From positions 35,110 through 99,109 of IMG/VR virus record IMGVR_UViG_3300024289_000023: DNA of 64,000 bases; one strand, given 5' to 3'. The position numbers and the translations under genes are program-made. This DNA is from a virus. The notes under the pieces are model-generated. The model saw only the letters and a list, made by a program, of their open reading frames with translations. It made no database searches and was not told where the DNA came from. This document shows positions 24,714-32,683 of this stretch, piece by piece. Each line of letters opens with the position of its first letter. The stretch's first letter is position 1.

Positions 24714-25228
24714 TTTCAACAGGGACTGCATTTGCTCAGCAAGCTCCATCAAATACAAACATCGCAGGACCTTCAGCATCTGCTACTGGTAATGTAACAA
24801 ACCAGGCAGTTCAAGTGCTTCAGGGCCCTTATGCTATGAATACATTTGGTGCTGGTGTTTCTTGTCAAGGACCAACATTTTCCCTGGCACCATTTATTAT
24901 TGGTAATGGTAATGCTAGTCAAGATCCAGAACAGTTTTCATCTTATTCTGGAAATGCTGGATTATCTATGGGATTTAATATTCCCTTAGATGGTTCTTTA
25001 CAAGAACTCTGCAAATCAAGAGCAAGAGTTGAAATCTCAAGACAACAAGCCGAAGCTGATAAAGCAAGATTAGATTTTGAACTTGTAAGATTATTAAAAT
25101 GTGGTGAAGCATACAAAGCAGGAATTATGTTCCATCCTGATAGTCCTTACTACAAAGTTTGTGAAGATATTGTTGTGAAGTACCCAAGAGTTGAGGATGT
25201 GGTCAATGGAACCAATACAACCTATTGA
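24650..25228 (+). CDS. Exported protein with helical C-terminus
   Basis: 192 residues from ATG at 24650, the only in-frame ATG near the hydrophobic leader LCLYAIISTGTAFAQQ; this start overlaps the previous gene by 64 nt. The mature part is Gly/Ser/Asn-rich, then SRARVEISRQQAEADKARLD, a helical segment, and two Cys near the end. It is in one operon with the two paralogues before it. Unknown function. Confidence 0.7.
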   Translation: MDRSHHRNSINYYINLCLYAIISTGTAFAQQAPSNTNIAGPSASATGNVTNQAVQVLQGPYAMNTFGAGVSCQGPTFSLAPFIIGNGNASQDPEQFSSYSGNAGLSMGFNIPLDGSLQELCKSRARVEISRQQAEADKARLDFELVRLLKCGEAYKAGIMFHPDSPYYKVCEDIVVKYPRVEDVVNGTNTTY

Positions 25229-26090
25229 TAATCCAAACTTAAGGCAAATAATCGGAAATAATCCGATTAACATACCGAGTGCAAGTATCAACAGAATATC
25301 TGGTCCATCTATAATCTCAACTATAGATAGACCAAATGTTCGTTCTGTAGAAGCACCTGTTGTTCGTGGTCTTGAAGTTCCTGTTATTGATGCCCCAAAT
25401 ACTACGATTAAATATCCAGTTATTAATGTTCCAACTCAAGCAGAGTTTGATGCTGCTGTAAAAGCAGAGCGTGAAAAACAAGCAACAGAACAACAAGAAA
25501 AAACAAGGGGGTTGCCTGATACTACCCCCCCACCTCAACTGCCTCAGGTTGCTCAAACCCCCCCTACTCAAACTCCTGTTGTTACTCCAGTTGCAGAAGT
25601 TCCAGCAGATAAACCACAACCAACATTTTCTGTTTATGGTGTCGATATTAATTTACCTGACCCTTCTCTTGTTGCTACGGCTGGTGCTGTCGCAGTAGTC
25701 ACAACTGCTGCTACAATGGCATCCACAGCAGTTTTAAATGTATTGAAGAATGCTGCTGAACCATTTATCAAAGAAGCAACAAAGAATAAGTTTAAAATTA
25801 AAATCAAACAAGTTAAACCTGTTCTCCATTATGTGATGGCAGAAGCAGGTCATATTGATATTTTTGAATATTCATCAGAGGGAACAAGACTTGTTGCACA
25901 AACAGATAATGTAGAACAATATATCCGTGATGAGATTGAAAAGAATACCCTATATGAAATTGAGAATAAAGTGATTATTGATGAACCAGTAAAAGATAAA
26001 TTCACAAAAGAGGGGCAAGAAAGATTTAAGTCTCTCTATGCCCCTCCTAAAAAGATTGCTAAGAAATTATCTGCTCGCTTGTCTTTTTGA
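25206..26090 (+). CDS. Proline-rich membrane protein of unknown function
   Basis: About 294 residues from ATG at 25206 (MEPIQPIDNP), which has GAGG 7 nt upstream; an ATG at 25191 is the alternative. Asn/Ile-rich repeats, then a Pro/Thr-rich linker (TQTPVVTPVAEVP), then a hydrophobic Ala-rich segment (VATAGAVAVVTTAATMASTA), then a charged C-terminal domain. It looks like a one-pass membrane or virion protein. It converges with the SNase gene and overlaps its 3' end by 24 nt. Confidence 0.7.
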   Translation: MEPIQPIDNPNLRQIIGNNPINIPSASINRISGPSIISTIDRPNVRSVEAPVVRGLEVPVIDAPNTTIKYPVINVPTQAEFDAAVKAEREKQATEQQEKTRGLPDTTPPPQLPQVAQTPPTQTPVVTPVAEVPADKPQPTFSVYGVDINLPDPSLVATAGAVAVVTTAATMASTAVLNVLKNAAEPFIKEATKNKFKIKIKQVKPVLHYVMAEAGHIDIFEYSSEGTRLVAQTDNVEQYIRDEIEKNTLYEIENKVIIDEPVKDKFTKEGQERFKSLYAPPKKIAKKLSARLSF

Positions 26091-26507
26091 TTCTAATAGA
26101 GCAAAATCTTTCTTTTTAGTGCCACCAGAATATTCCCAAGCAAATCCTTCATCAATCATCATTTGATTGACTGATTTCTTTTTATTGACTGCGGATACTT
26201 CAGCATCCCCAATAAACAAATGTCCAAGAATTCTTCCGTACTTTTCGGTAGAATCTGGGAGTTCTGTTTTGACAATAATGTCAGTTTGACCTTCTAACTT
26301 TTTCTTGAGCCATTCTTTAACTTCAAGACCAAGTGCCTTTTCTTTAGCATCAGTTGTTCTGCTCTCTGGGGTATCGACACCAGCAAGACGAATTCGTTTA
26401 GTAAGGGAGATATCAAACCCAAGGTCAATAGCAGCATCAATAGTGTCGCCATCTACTACCTTATATACTGATTTGATTCTATAGATATACGGGTCTTTGT
26501 CTGCCAT
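26067..26507 (-). CDS. Staphylococcal nuclease-like (thermonuclease) protein
   Basis: 146 residues. SVYKVVDGDTIDAAIDLGF, RIRLAGVDTPESR and EKYGRILGHLFIG are the three SNase motifs with the calcium-binding Asp residues and both catalytic Arg. The end FAWEYSGGTKKKDF is also usual in phage members. No signal peptide is seen, so it probably acts in the cell, perhaps in degrading host DNA or RNA. Confidence 0.9.
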   Translation of the reverse strand: MADKDPYIYRIKSVYKVVDGDTIDAAIDLGFDISLTKRIRLAGVDTPESRTTDAKEKALGLEVKEWLKKKLEGQTDIIVKTELPDSTEKYGRILGHLFIGDAEVSAVNKKKSVNQMMIDEGFAWEYSGGTKKKDFALLESKRQASR

Positions 26508-26719
26508 TAGAAAGGAAACTTAATACTCCCAGTATTTAGTTTGGGAATTGGTAGTTTCTCAAATGCTTTATTCACTTGATTCTCCACAACCTTACCAACG
26601 AACTGTTCTGGGTTGTTTAAAATTGCTTCCGCTTTTTTATAAGTCACATAAGCACCATAGCAAAGTGCTCCACTAATGAGAAGACTTGTTGTTGACAGAA
26701 TGATTGCTAGGTTCTTCAT
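26507..26719 (-). CDS. Small membrane protein
   Basis: 70 residues with one N-terminal membrane segment (LAIILSTTSLLISGALCYGA) and a soluble, slightly basic end. Its stop overlaps the SNase start (TAATG), and its start lies inside the preceding 50-residue gene. Unknown. Confidence 0.65.
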   Translation of the reverse strand: MKNLAIILSTTSLLISGALCYGAYVTYKKAEAILNNPEQFVGKVVENQVNKAFEKLPIPKLNTGSIKFPF

Positions 26720-26825
26720 TTTTCATTTCCTCGTGTGCTAATCGTAATATGTAGTAGATTACATATAAAGTAAAGATAAGACCAGACCCCAATATTATAA
26801 TTACTCCCCAAGGAAAGTCGCTCAT
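26673..26825 (-). CDS. Small membrane protein, overlapping the next gene
   Basis: 50 residues, one membrane segment (WGVIIILGSGLIFTLYVIYY), then a polar end. The ATG overlaps the upstream stop (TAATG). Its last 47 nt overlap the next membrane-protein gene in another frame. Two overlapping one-pass proteins recall holin/antiholin or spanin pairs, but nothing in the sequence proves that. Confidence 0.55.
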   Translation of the reverse strand: MSDFPWGVIIILGSGLIFTLYVIYYILRLAHEEMKNEEPSNHSVNNKSSH

Positions 26826-27571
26826 TAAAACTTACCTTCTACACAATATTCTGCTTTCTTGTTTGGATAATATGGATACTTACCCTCTTGTGGTTTCATC
26901 CATCCACAACCAATCAGCCAATCCATTGTCATTGGAGTTGGTCTCATCTGTTCCCACAGTGGACCCTTAGCACACATTTCTAACTTTTCTGCAGTGACAT
27001 TTGATTGTTCTTCTGCCCAGTTAGCATCTGCTTCCCAAGGAACTGCACGACCTTGACCCATCGTTTCATAAGTCAATCTTGTAGATTTCATAACCCAGGC
27101 AGGGATCTCACTATCTTGATGAACCTGTGCCATAAAAGATGTTTTTAATCCACCACCCATACAGTCTTGAACTGTATGCCATCCTTCGTGTCTCATTGTT
27201 CCTAGAAACTCTCTAGGATCTTTAAGAAGAGTTTCATTTACAAAGAAACGATTATATTCTGGTTTATATAATCCTACTGTCCTTGGTGTGAAATATCTTT
27301 CTGGTGCAACATAAACAGGAACTCCAAGTTTATCAAGTCCTGCAATGATTGCTTTTAGTTCTTCTCTAAATGGATCAAAGTCTGGATCTTTTAGTAATTC
27401 AGAATCTACTGTAAGTCTTTCTACTCCTTCAGTACATTCCAAAAGTATCATACAACCCATTGCTGATAAACTATAAGGTTTTACAGTTGGTTGTGTTTTA
27501 ATTATTGATTCTGCTGCTACTGGAGAAATCAATGCTAATGATAAACTAATTGCTGTGAGAATTTTTTTCAT
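26825..27571 (-). CDS. Exported zinc-metalloprotease-like protein
   Basis: 248 residues with a signal peptide (KKILTAISLSLALISPVAAE). TMRHEGWHTVQDC contains HEGWH, an HExxH zinc site, and PWEADANWAEEQ could give the third ligand. Several Cys are present, as in secreted proteins. The substrate is unknown. It may be a periplasmic peptidase or a protein derived from one. The following small gene overlaps it. Confidence 0.65.
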   Translation of the reverse strand: MKKILTAISLSLALISPVAAESIIKTQPTVKPYSLSAMGCMILLECTEGVERLTVDSELLKDPDFDPFREELKAIIAGLDKLGVPVYVAPERYFTPRTVGLYKPEYNRFFVNETLLKDPREFLGTMRHEGWHTVQDCMGGGLKTSFMAQVHQDSEIPAWVMKSTRLTYETMGQGRAVPWEADANWAEEQSNVTAEKLEMCAKGPLWEQMRPTPMTMDWLIGCGWMKPQEGKYPYYPNKKAEYCVEGKF

Positions 27572-27768
27572 TCATCCCACCATCCTTCTTGTTTATGAAT
27601 CCAGATTTTCAAATCTTTGACATATTTTCTCAAGATCTGGGCCTGTTCTTCATGCCAAAAATCACCCGTCTCCATATGAAGACGGGTGTGATTATCTATA
27701 GCTTTGAGTATTTGGTGGATGGGAGCATTCCAACACTCTCGTTTTGGAGTGTTCCATTCTCTTGGCAT
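27568..27768 (-). CDS. Small conserved protein, unknown
   Basis: 66 residues, rich in Trp and His (MPREWNTPKRECWNAPIHQ, then IWIHKQEGWWDE). ATGA overlap with the metalloprotease-like gene. No known domain. Confidence 0.6.
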   Translation of the reverse strand: MPREWNTPKRECWNAPIHQILKAIDNHTRLHMETGDFWHEEQAQILRKYVKDLKIWIHKQEGWWDE

Positions 27769-27875
27769 TGGTATATAAATGTGTAAATTTGATTATCACT
27801 TAAAAAATCAGTTTGACATAAGTTAGGTCCAACTAACACATGACCAACAACCACCAAAGTAACAAATTCAATCAT
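27696..27875 (-). CDS. Small cyanophage protein with hydrophobic start
   Basis: 59 residues: MIEFVTLVVVGHVLVGPNLC looks like a short membrane or signal segment, then QTDFLSDNQIYTFIYQCQEN with two further Cys. The ATG overlaps the stop of the Lys-rich gene before it; its end overlaps the next gene by 73 nt. Unknown. Confidence 0.5.
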   Translation of the reverse strand: MIEFVTLVVVGHVLVGPNLCQTDFLSDNQIYTFIYQCQENGTLQNESVGMLPSTKYSKL

Positions 27876-27988
27876 TTTTTCTTTCCACCATTCTTTGCCT
27901 TTTTGGCGTTCGCATTGCCAGAATTCTGCTTTTTGTTATTAGCAGAACCTGCCGAACCTTTCTTACCTTTGTTTGCTGACTTTGCCAT
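27872..27988 (-). CDS. Very basic low-complexity peptide
   Basis: 38 residues of Lys, Asn, Gly, Ala and Ser only repeats (MAKSANKGKKGSAGSANNKK). Its ATG overlaps the upstream stop (TAATG). Such peptides may bind nucleic acid; function unknown. Confidence 0.5.
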   Translation of the reverse strand: MAKSANKGKKGSAGSANNKKQNSGNANAKKAKNGGKKK

Positions 27989-28302
27989 TATGCGCCACCT
28001 GTGCGAGGTTGTACTTGACCTTCTTCAAGTGCTTCAACTCTTTCTTCAAGAGTTGGTTCAGCAGCAACTTCTGGTGCTGGTGGTTCTGGAGTAGGTTCTA
28101 CTACAACTTCTCTGCGTGGTTCTTCTTTCTTCTCATCTTCATCGCCACCCTTCTTCATTGTATTAATACCGAAAGTTGCAGCAGATGCTGTGAATACAGT
28201 AGCAATAAAAGTAGGATCCATCTTAGATAGAGCCCCAGCATAACTGGCAGTAAGAAGAGCAGCGGACCAACCCAAAATCGCTATACGAATAACAGTACTC
28301 AT
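27988..28302 (-). CDS. Membrane protein with charged tail, holin-like topology
   Basis: 104 residues from ATG at 28302 (MSTVIRIAILGWSAALLTAS). Two hydrophobic stretches (residues 5-25 and 30-48) are followed by Lys/Glu and Pro/Glu-rich tail (EVVVEPTPEPPAPEVAAEP). Short two-helix proteins with a charged tail near lysis genes are often holins; the endolysin genes are 2.5 kb upstream on the same strand. Holin is therefore a hypothesis only. Confidence 0.6.
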   Translation of the reverse strand: MSTVIRIAILGWSAALLTASYAGALSKMDPTFIATVFTASAATFGINTMKKGGDEDEKKEEPRREVVVEPTPEPPAPEVAAEPTLEERVEALEEGQVQPRTGGA

Positions 28303-28357
28303 ACACTTTTCTCTTTTATTTGGATTATCCATCAGTCTTTTGATGAAGTGTCTTTGT

Positions 28358-28364
28358 TATTTAG
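28358..28364 (-). promoter_or_regulatory. Late-type motif CTAAATA
   Basis: Minus-strand CTAAATA, 56 nt before the ATG at 28302 (26 nt before an alternative ATG at 28332). Confidence 0.35.
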
Positions 28365-28368
28365 GATT

Positions 28369-30495
28369 TCAGAACTTAAATTTAAGTTTTGCAGATACTG
28401 CTGTGTTAGAAACTCCATCATTAATTTGATGTATTCCTTCAATAATAACCATTTCCTTATAATCAACAGAAGCAGATGCTTCAATCATTCCACTGGTTTC
28501 ATAAGAACCACCAATAGTTACTCCAAATAAATCCTTTTTCTTTCCACCAAAACGGTGTGAAATATTTAGACCTACCTCACCAGAATGTGAAGTTTTGTTT
28601 ATAGCATCAACAGTTCTTCTGGATTGAATAGAACCTTTCTCAGTAAATCCATCTCTCTGATAGTTACCAACAGTGTATCCAACAAATGGAGTTACATTCT
28701 TATTGAGATGCCAGAATAGTCTGTTATTTACAAACCACTCTTTTCCTTCTGTTGAACTTTCATTATTGAAGACACTCTGAACATTTCTGGATACATTATA
28801 TTTGTTCTGGGAGTATCCAGCATTTGTTAAGAGTGAGAATGTATTTCCACGGAACATATTGAATATTCCATAATGATTTTTGAGGAGTTTAGAAGTACTA
28901 TCAACACCACCCAAATCAATGTTCATATTATTATATTGACCACCTATAGTCCAGGTTGGTTTAATATCAATCTCTAATCCACCACCAATGATTAAAGTCT
29001 TACCATTGTATCCATAATCACCAGAAGACCAGGCATAATAGTTGTTATTGAATACTCTTACTCTGTCTGTGGTTGGTTCAGTTGGTTCGTAAATAAACAG
29101 ATTTTGTAATCCACCACCAATCTTATCTAAAACTTCATGCTGGTCAGTGCGTCCAGAAAGAACATCATGATTATTTTCAATATCAACAGAAAGAAGTAAT
29201 GATGCTACAACGGTTCCATCACTATAAGTATCCTGTCTTAATAAAGGAGTTTGAGTTGTGGTTGCAAAGTCTCTTCTAATCTTTTGAACTCCATCCTTCT
29301 CAGATGCCTTATGAGTTACTTCTGTGGTAACAACAACTGGAAGTCCTGGTGCAGGAACAGTCACAGAGTTTAATAATGTTGGTGGTTGTGGTTCAGGAGT
29401 TGGCTCTGGTGTAGGTTCAGGAGCAGGAGCAGGAGTGGGTTCAGGAGTTGGCTCTGGTGTTGGTTCTGGTTCTGGTGTAGGTTCAGGAGTTGGTTCGGGA
29501 GTTGGCTCTGGTGTAGGTTCAGGAGTTGGTTCGGGAGTTGGCTCTGGTGTAGGTTCAGGAGTTGGCTCTGGTGTAGGAGTTGGAGTTGGTGCTACCTCAT
29601 CAACAGATGGAGCATCTGGATTATTTGGAGCAACAGGAGTGAATTCTTCACCATTTGCTGTTGTAGTTCCAGGTTGACTATCAACTAAAAGAACTGGTGA
29701 TAGTGCGGTATCTCCAAGGTTGAATACTGCAAATCCCAAGAGATAATCACCATTAGCACCTACTTGATAAGTTGAATACTGCCATCCAGTAGAACCAAAA
29801 GAACCTGTTGAATAATCACCAGTTCCTGGATTAGTAAATCCAAGTAATGCATAGTTTTGAAGTTGGTTATTAACTGTTACTGATGGAGAAGTTCCAGTTC
29901 CTTGATAAACAAGTGAAGTAATAGAACCATCATTGAAAGGAACATAGTCCGTTCCAATGTAGTTCCAAGACATTGTATAAACTTTTCCAGTCTCCAAAGT
30001 GACTGATTTTGTAATCCAAGCAGCATCAGTAGGATTTGGATTTCCAAGTCCAGATGCTTGTTGCTGTTGAATAAGAAGGTCTCTTATTGCTTGATTTTGT
30101 TCTGCGGTTAAACCAAGTGCTTCTGTTGCCTGGTCGAATGTTTGCTGTCCATTTGGTTGTAGTGCTGCACCTGCGGTTCCGTAAGGAGCAAACTCCCAAG
30201 TGGTTGGTGTTACTGCGGGTGCGTAATATGGATTAGGAGAACCATCTTGTAATGTTGGACTTCCTTGTGCTGGGAAAGAACCGGCATTAAAGATAACTGG
30301 ATTATCTACGACACTAACACCAGTTCCTCCTCCGTCGATTGTGGCATCTAATGTTCCTGTTTGAGTTCCAGTATTCCATCCTGAAGTATCTCCAGTCTCG
30401 AAATCTGTTCCAGATATTGTTTCTGCTAATGCTGCTGTTGATGCCCCCATTAAAAGAGCAGACGCTACAGCAAGCGCCCTTGTAGCGTAAGACAT
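28369..30495 (-). CDS. Large exported protein: passenger, Pro-Glu-Pro-Thr linker, beta-barrel-like C-terminus
   Basis: 708 residues. Signal peptide TRALAVASALLMGASTAALA; N-terminal beta-rich region about 25-310; PEPT repeat linker about 310-370; C-terminal 320 residues with many alternating aromatic/polar strands (LIIGGGLEIDIKPTWTIGGQ, VTPFVGYTVGNYQRDG) and a final AKLKFKF ending in Phe, as in outer-membrane barrels. The layout is that of an autotransporter. It is rare in phages. Its target would be the host outer membrane, which I infer. Confidence 0.7.
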   Translation of the reverse strand: MSYATRALAVASALLMGASTAALAETISGTDFETGDTSGWNTGTQTGTLDATIDGGGTGVSVVDNPVIFNAGSFPAQGSPTLQDGSPNPYYAPAVTPTTWEFAPYGTAGAALQPNGQQTFDQATEALGLTAEQNQAIRDLLIQQQQASGLGNPNPTDAAWITKSVTLETGKVYTMSWNYIGTDYVPFNDGSITSLVYQGTGTSPSVTVNNQLQNYALLGFTNPGTGDYSTGSFGSTGWQYSTYQVGANGDYLLGFAVFNLGDTALSPVLLVDSQPGTTTANGEEFTPVAPNNPDAPSVDEVAPTPTPTPEPTPEPTPEPTPEPTPEPTPEPTPEPTPEPTPEPEPTPEPTPEPTPAPAPEPTPEPTPEPQPPTLLNSVTVPAPGLPVVVTTEVTHKASEKDGVQKIRRDFATTTQTPLLRQDTYSDGTVVASLLLSVDIENNHDVLSGRTDQHEVLDKIGGGLQNLFIYEPTEPTTDRVRVFNNNYYAWSSGDYGYNGKTLIIGGGLEIDIKPTWTIGGQYNNMNIDLGGVDSTSKLLKNHYGIFNMFRGNTFSLLTNAGYSQNKYNVSRNVQSVFNNESSTEGKEWFVNNRLFWHLNKNVTPFVGYTVGNYQRDGFTEKGSIQSRRTVDAINKTSHSGEVGLNISHRFGGKKKDLFGVTIGGSYETSGMIEASASVDYKEMVIIEGIHQINDGVSNTAVSAKLKFKF
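29395..29590 (-). repeat. PEPT-coding repeat tract
   Basis: A run of 12-bp units on the minus strand coding Pro-Glu-Pro-Thr, with small variants (PEPE, PAPA). It forms the linker of the 708-residue exported protein. Such tracts change length easily by slippage. The long open frame on the plus strand here is only its shadow. Confidence 0.85.
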
Positions 30496-30640
30496 AGAAA
30501 GTCCTCTGTGAGTTCAGTGTGTACTAAACAAAACAAACCGAAGTTATGTTTAAAAGTAAAGTAATCACCGAATCACAGAGGATTCGGACTATGTAGATTC
30601 AGACCATTTAAGATCAAGAATCAGTTATGATTGTAACTAT

Positions 30641-31309
30641 TTATCCCTTCTTCCAGGATTCACCCTCTGCTTTTCTTCTACGTGCAAGTCCTGCTTCTAC
30701 ATTAGAACCAGGATTGCGATAGAGATAAAGAGCATCAGGAACTAAATCCCACTCCTTATTTTTCAAGCGTTTAGTAATAGTATTAAAGTTATCGCCACCG
30801 TAAAAACCGGCACCAAGATTATAAGCAAAGCTGAGCAGAGCGCCTCTTTTTCCATCTGACATTTCATTCCAATGAGGGATTTTACGCAGAGCAGGAAGGA
30901 ACTCTTTCTTACATTGTTCGATAAGAAGTTCATCTGCTTCTGCCTGTGTTAGGGTATCACCCATTTTGAAGGGTGATCCATCCTTCTTGCGAGTAGATCC
31001 CCAACCAATAGTGATTGGAAGTCCACCAGTCAAGGGGTCTGGGTATGCCTTCAGATGACATCCCTCAAACTCTTTGATTAACTTGATGCCCATTTGAGGA
31101 ACATCATCACCACCTGTTACAGGAGCTGCAGCAGCAGTGGTTGCTGGTGCAGCACTAGTCTTTTTTCCTCTATAAATCTCCGCCCAATCAATATTATCTT
31201 CTAGATATTTGACTGGGAGGTTATCTTCCAACCACTGCACTGCTTTAACGTGGTTGGGGTTCTTCTCGTCATAAAACTTGAAGAAGTTATGTAAATCGAT
31301 TCTTGCCAT
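30641..31309 (-). CDS. Endolysin: shared N-terminal module plus GH24 lysozyme
   Basis: 222 residues. Residues 1-50 (IDLHNFFKFYDEKNPNHVKA, VQWLEDNLP) match the start of the next endolysin-like gene. After an Ala/Pro linker comes a T4-lysozyme family domain: LIKEFEGCHLKAYPDPLTG (catalytic Glu), LPITIGWGSTR, and LLSFAYNLGAG with RRRKAEGESW at the end. It cleaves peptidoglycan at lysis. No signal peptide, so a holin is needed. Confidence 0.9.
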   Translation of the reverse strand: MARIDLHNFFKFYDEKNPNHVKAVQWLEDNLPVKYLEDNIDWAEIYRGKKTSAAPATTAAAAPVTGGDDVPQMGIKLIKEFEGCHLKAYPDPLTGGLPITIGWGSTRKKDGSPFKMGDTLTQAEADELLIEQCKKEFLPALRKIPHWNEMSDGKRGALLSFAYNLGAGFYGGDNFNTITKRLKNKEWDLVPDALYLYRNPGSNVEAGLARRRKAEGESWKKG

Positions 31310-31394
31310 TGTTTTCTCCGAAATACCGTTGATAAAGTTCGTTTGCTTCTACGTGCTTTCCATGATTTGTAAGTTCTTTGATCACTTTAAGCAT
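31287..31394 (-). CDS. Small peptide between the two cell-wall hydrolase genes
   Basis: 35 residues (MLKVIKELTNHGKHVEANEL) from ATG at 31394, with AAGG upstream. Its end overlaps the GH24 gene start. It is helical and charged. Weak evidence. Confidence 0.4.
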   Translation of the reverse strand: MLKVIKELTNHGKHVEANELYQRYFGENNGKNRFT

Positions 31395-31407
31395 TTTTGC
31401 CTTAAAT

Positions 31408-32079
31408 CTAATCGAAGATTCTGCCCCACCCATCATTGCCTCCTGGACACCAACGGTGCTTAAGAACTGCTTTGGTATAGATTGTTTTCTTACCGTTAGT
31501 TACAGGACCAGTATAGTTATCATTCAATGATCCATATGGGTCATTAACGTAATATCCTTTTCCGTCTGGAGTCTTACCAATTACAACGCACATGTGCCCA
31601 CCAGTAGGTGCAGAAAGAGAACCCCTATGGAGTATGCCAATAACAACGGGCTTCCCAGCGTCCAAACTTTTATCAATATCAGCAAAAGATAGATTGTAAC
31701 TAAAGTGTGACTTAACGCCATAACCTGCCAGAACCTTCGTCTGTACGGCATGGTCCGTTGTATCACCAATCGCAAATACTTTCTTGACGTATTCATCGTC
31801 ACCTTTAATGCTTCCTGGCTTGAGGAACGCAAGACACATAGCGCACGATGAAGAGTTGCAAGTTCTATGTGCATCTCTGTAGTTATCTACTTGATTGAAA
31901 TATGGAACGTTTAGAACCGCTGGTGTAGGGGGTTTGGTTCTAAAAATTCCAATCCAATCTGTCTCCGCATCGTCTAAAAATTGGGGAGGAAGATTATCTT
32001 CTAACCACTGAACCGCTGCAACATGATTTGAATTGCTATCATCATAAAACTTAAAAAAGTTATGAAGATCTAGGGTCAT
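31408..32079 (-). CDS. Endolysin-like cysteine peptidase (C39-like) with the shared N-terminal module
   Basis: 223 residues. LDLHNFFKFYDDSNSNHVAA and VQWLEDNLP repeat the N-terminus of the GH24 gene. Then VLNVPYFNQVDNYRDAHRTC (Cys site), SSCAMC, GGHMCVVIGKTPDG (His) and YVNDPYGS (Asn/Asp), the order of a papain-like C39-type domain. Likely a peptidoglycan peptidase working with the lysozyme. It follows a terminator and a TATAAATA late promoter. Confidence 0.8.
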   Translation of the reverse strand: MTLDLHNFFKFYDDSNSNHVAAVQWLEDNLPPQFLDDAETDWIGIFRTKPPTPAVLNVPYFNQVDNYRDAHRTCNSSSCAMCLAFLKPGSIKGDDEYVKKVFAIGDTTDHAVQTKVLAGYGVKSHFSYNLSFADIDKSLDAGKPVVIGILHRGSLSAPTGGHMCVVIGKTPDGKGYYVNDPYGSLNDNYTGPVTNGKKTIYTKAVLKHRWCPGGNDGWGRIFD

Positions 32080-32104
32080 GGATTATCTCTATAAACACTG
32101 AAGA

Positions 32105-32112
32105 TATTTATA
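32105..32112 (-). promoter_or_regulatory. T4-type late promoter of the lysis genes
   Basis: Exact TATAAATA on the minus strand, 25 nt before the ATG at 32079. It begins directly in the T-run of the preceding terminator. Confidence 0.7.
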
Positions 32113-32136
32113 AAAAAAGCGCCTTTTTGGGCGCTT
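32111..32136 (-). terminator. Terminator after the peroxiredoxin gene
   Basis: Stem AAGCGCC / GGCGCTT, loop of 6, then seven T. It lies 9 nt past the peroxiredoxin stop. Confidence 0.88.
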
Positions 32137-32144
32137 GATTATCT

Positions 32145-32672
32145 TCAGGCAGTAACAGTTTCTCGAACCGTAGATTTTACATATTCAAAAACATTTTCTG
32201 GAGTAGTCTCAACATAAGGATCTTCAGGGGCATTATCGCGCTGTCCTGGTTCAACAAACAGTTTCTCGATGATTCCGTTATCCACGACTGCAGCATAACG
32301 CCAAGAGCGATCACCGAAACCAAGGTTGGACTTACTAACAAGCATTCCCATAGAGCGTGTGAAATATGCATTTCCATCTGGAATGAGTTTTACTTTCTCA
32401 ATGTTCTGGTCTTGTGCCCAGGCATTCATCACAAACCCATCATTAACAGAGATGCAGTAAATAGCGTCGATGCCACTACCAATAAAGTCGTCGTATTTCT
32501 CTTCGAATCCAGGTAGCTGATAGGCACTGCAAGTAGGAGTGAAAGCACCAGGCAGGCTAAAAATGACCACACGCTTTCCATTGAATAGTTCTGCGGATGT
32601 ACGATTTACAAACTCACTATTCTCACGGAATACAAATTGTACTTGTGGAACTTGATATTGCTCTTTACGCAT
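32145..32672 (-). CDS. Peroxiredoxin (Prx5-like)
   Basis: 175 residues from ATG at 32672 (MRKEQYQVPQVQF). PGAFTPTCSAYQLPGF holds the peroxidatic Cys with the P-x-x-x-T/S-x-x-C pattern. SVNDGFVMNAWAQDQ and a conserved Arg (GDRSWRYAAVV) are also of Prx5 type. It detoxifies peroxides, useful in a photosynthesising infected cell. It follows an hli gene with an 11-nt gap. Confidence 0.9.
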   Translation of the reverse strand: MRKEQYQVPQVQFVFRENSEFVNRTSAELFNGKRVVIFSLPGAFTPTCSAYQLPGFEEKYDDFIGSGIDAIYCISVNDGFVMNAWAQDQNIEKVKLIPDGNAYFTRSMGMLVSKSNLGFGDRSWRYAAVVDNGIIEKLFVEPGQRDNAPEDPYVETTPENVFEYVKSTVRETVTA

Positions 32673-32683
32673 TTTGACCTCTA

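Noticed and set aside
29324-29688. Long open frames on the plus strand coding Gly-Ser-Val or Arg-Ser-Phe repeats
   Set aside because: They are the complement of the PEPT repeat tract of the exported protein gene on the minus strand; low complexity, no start signal.
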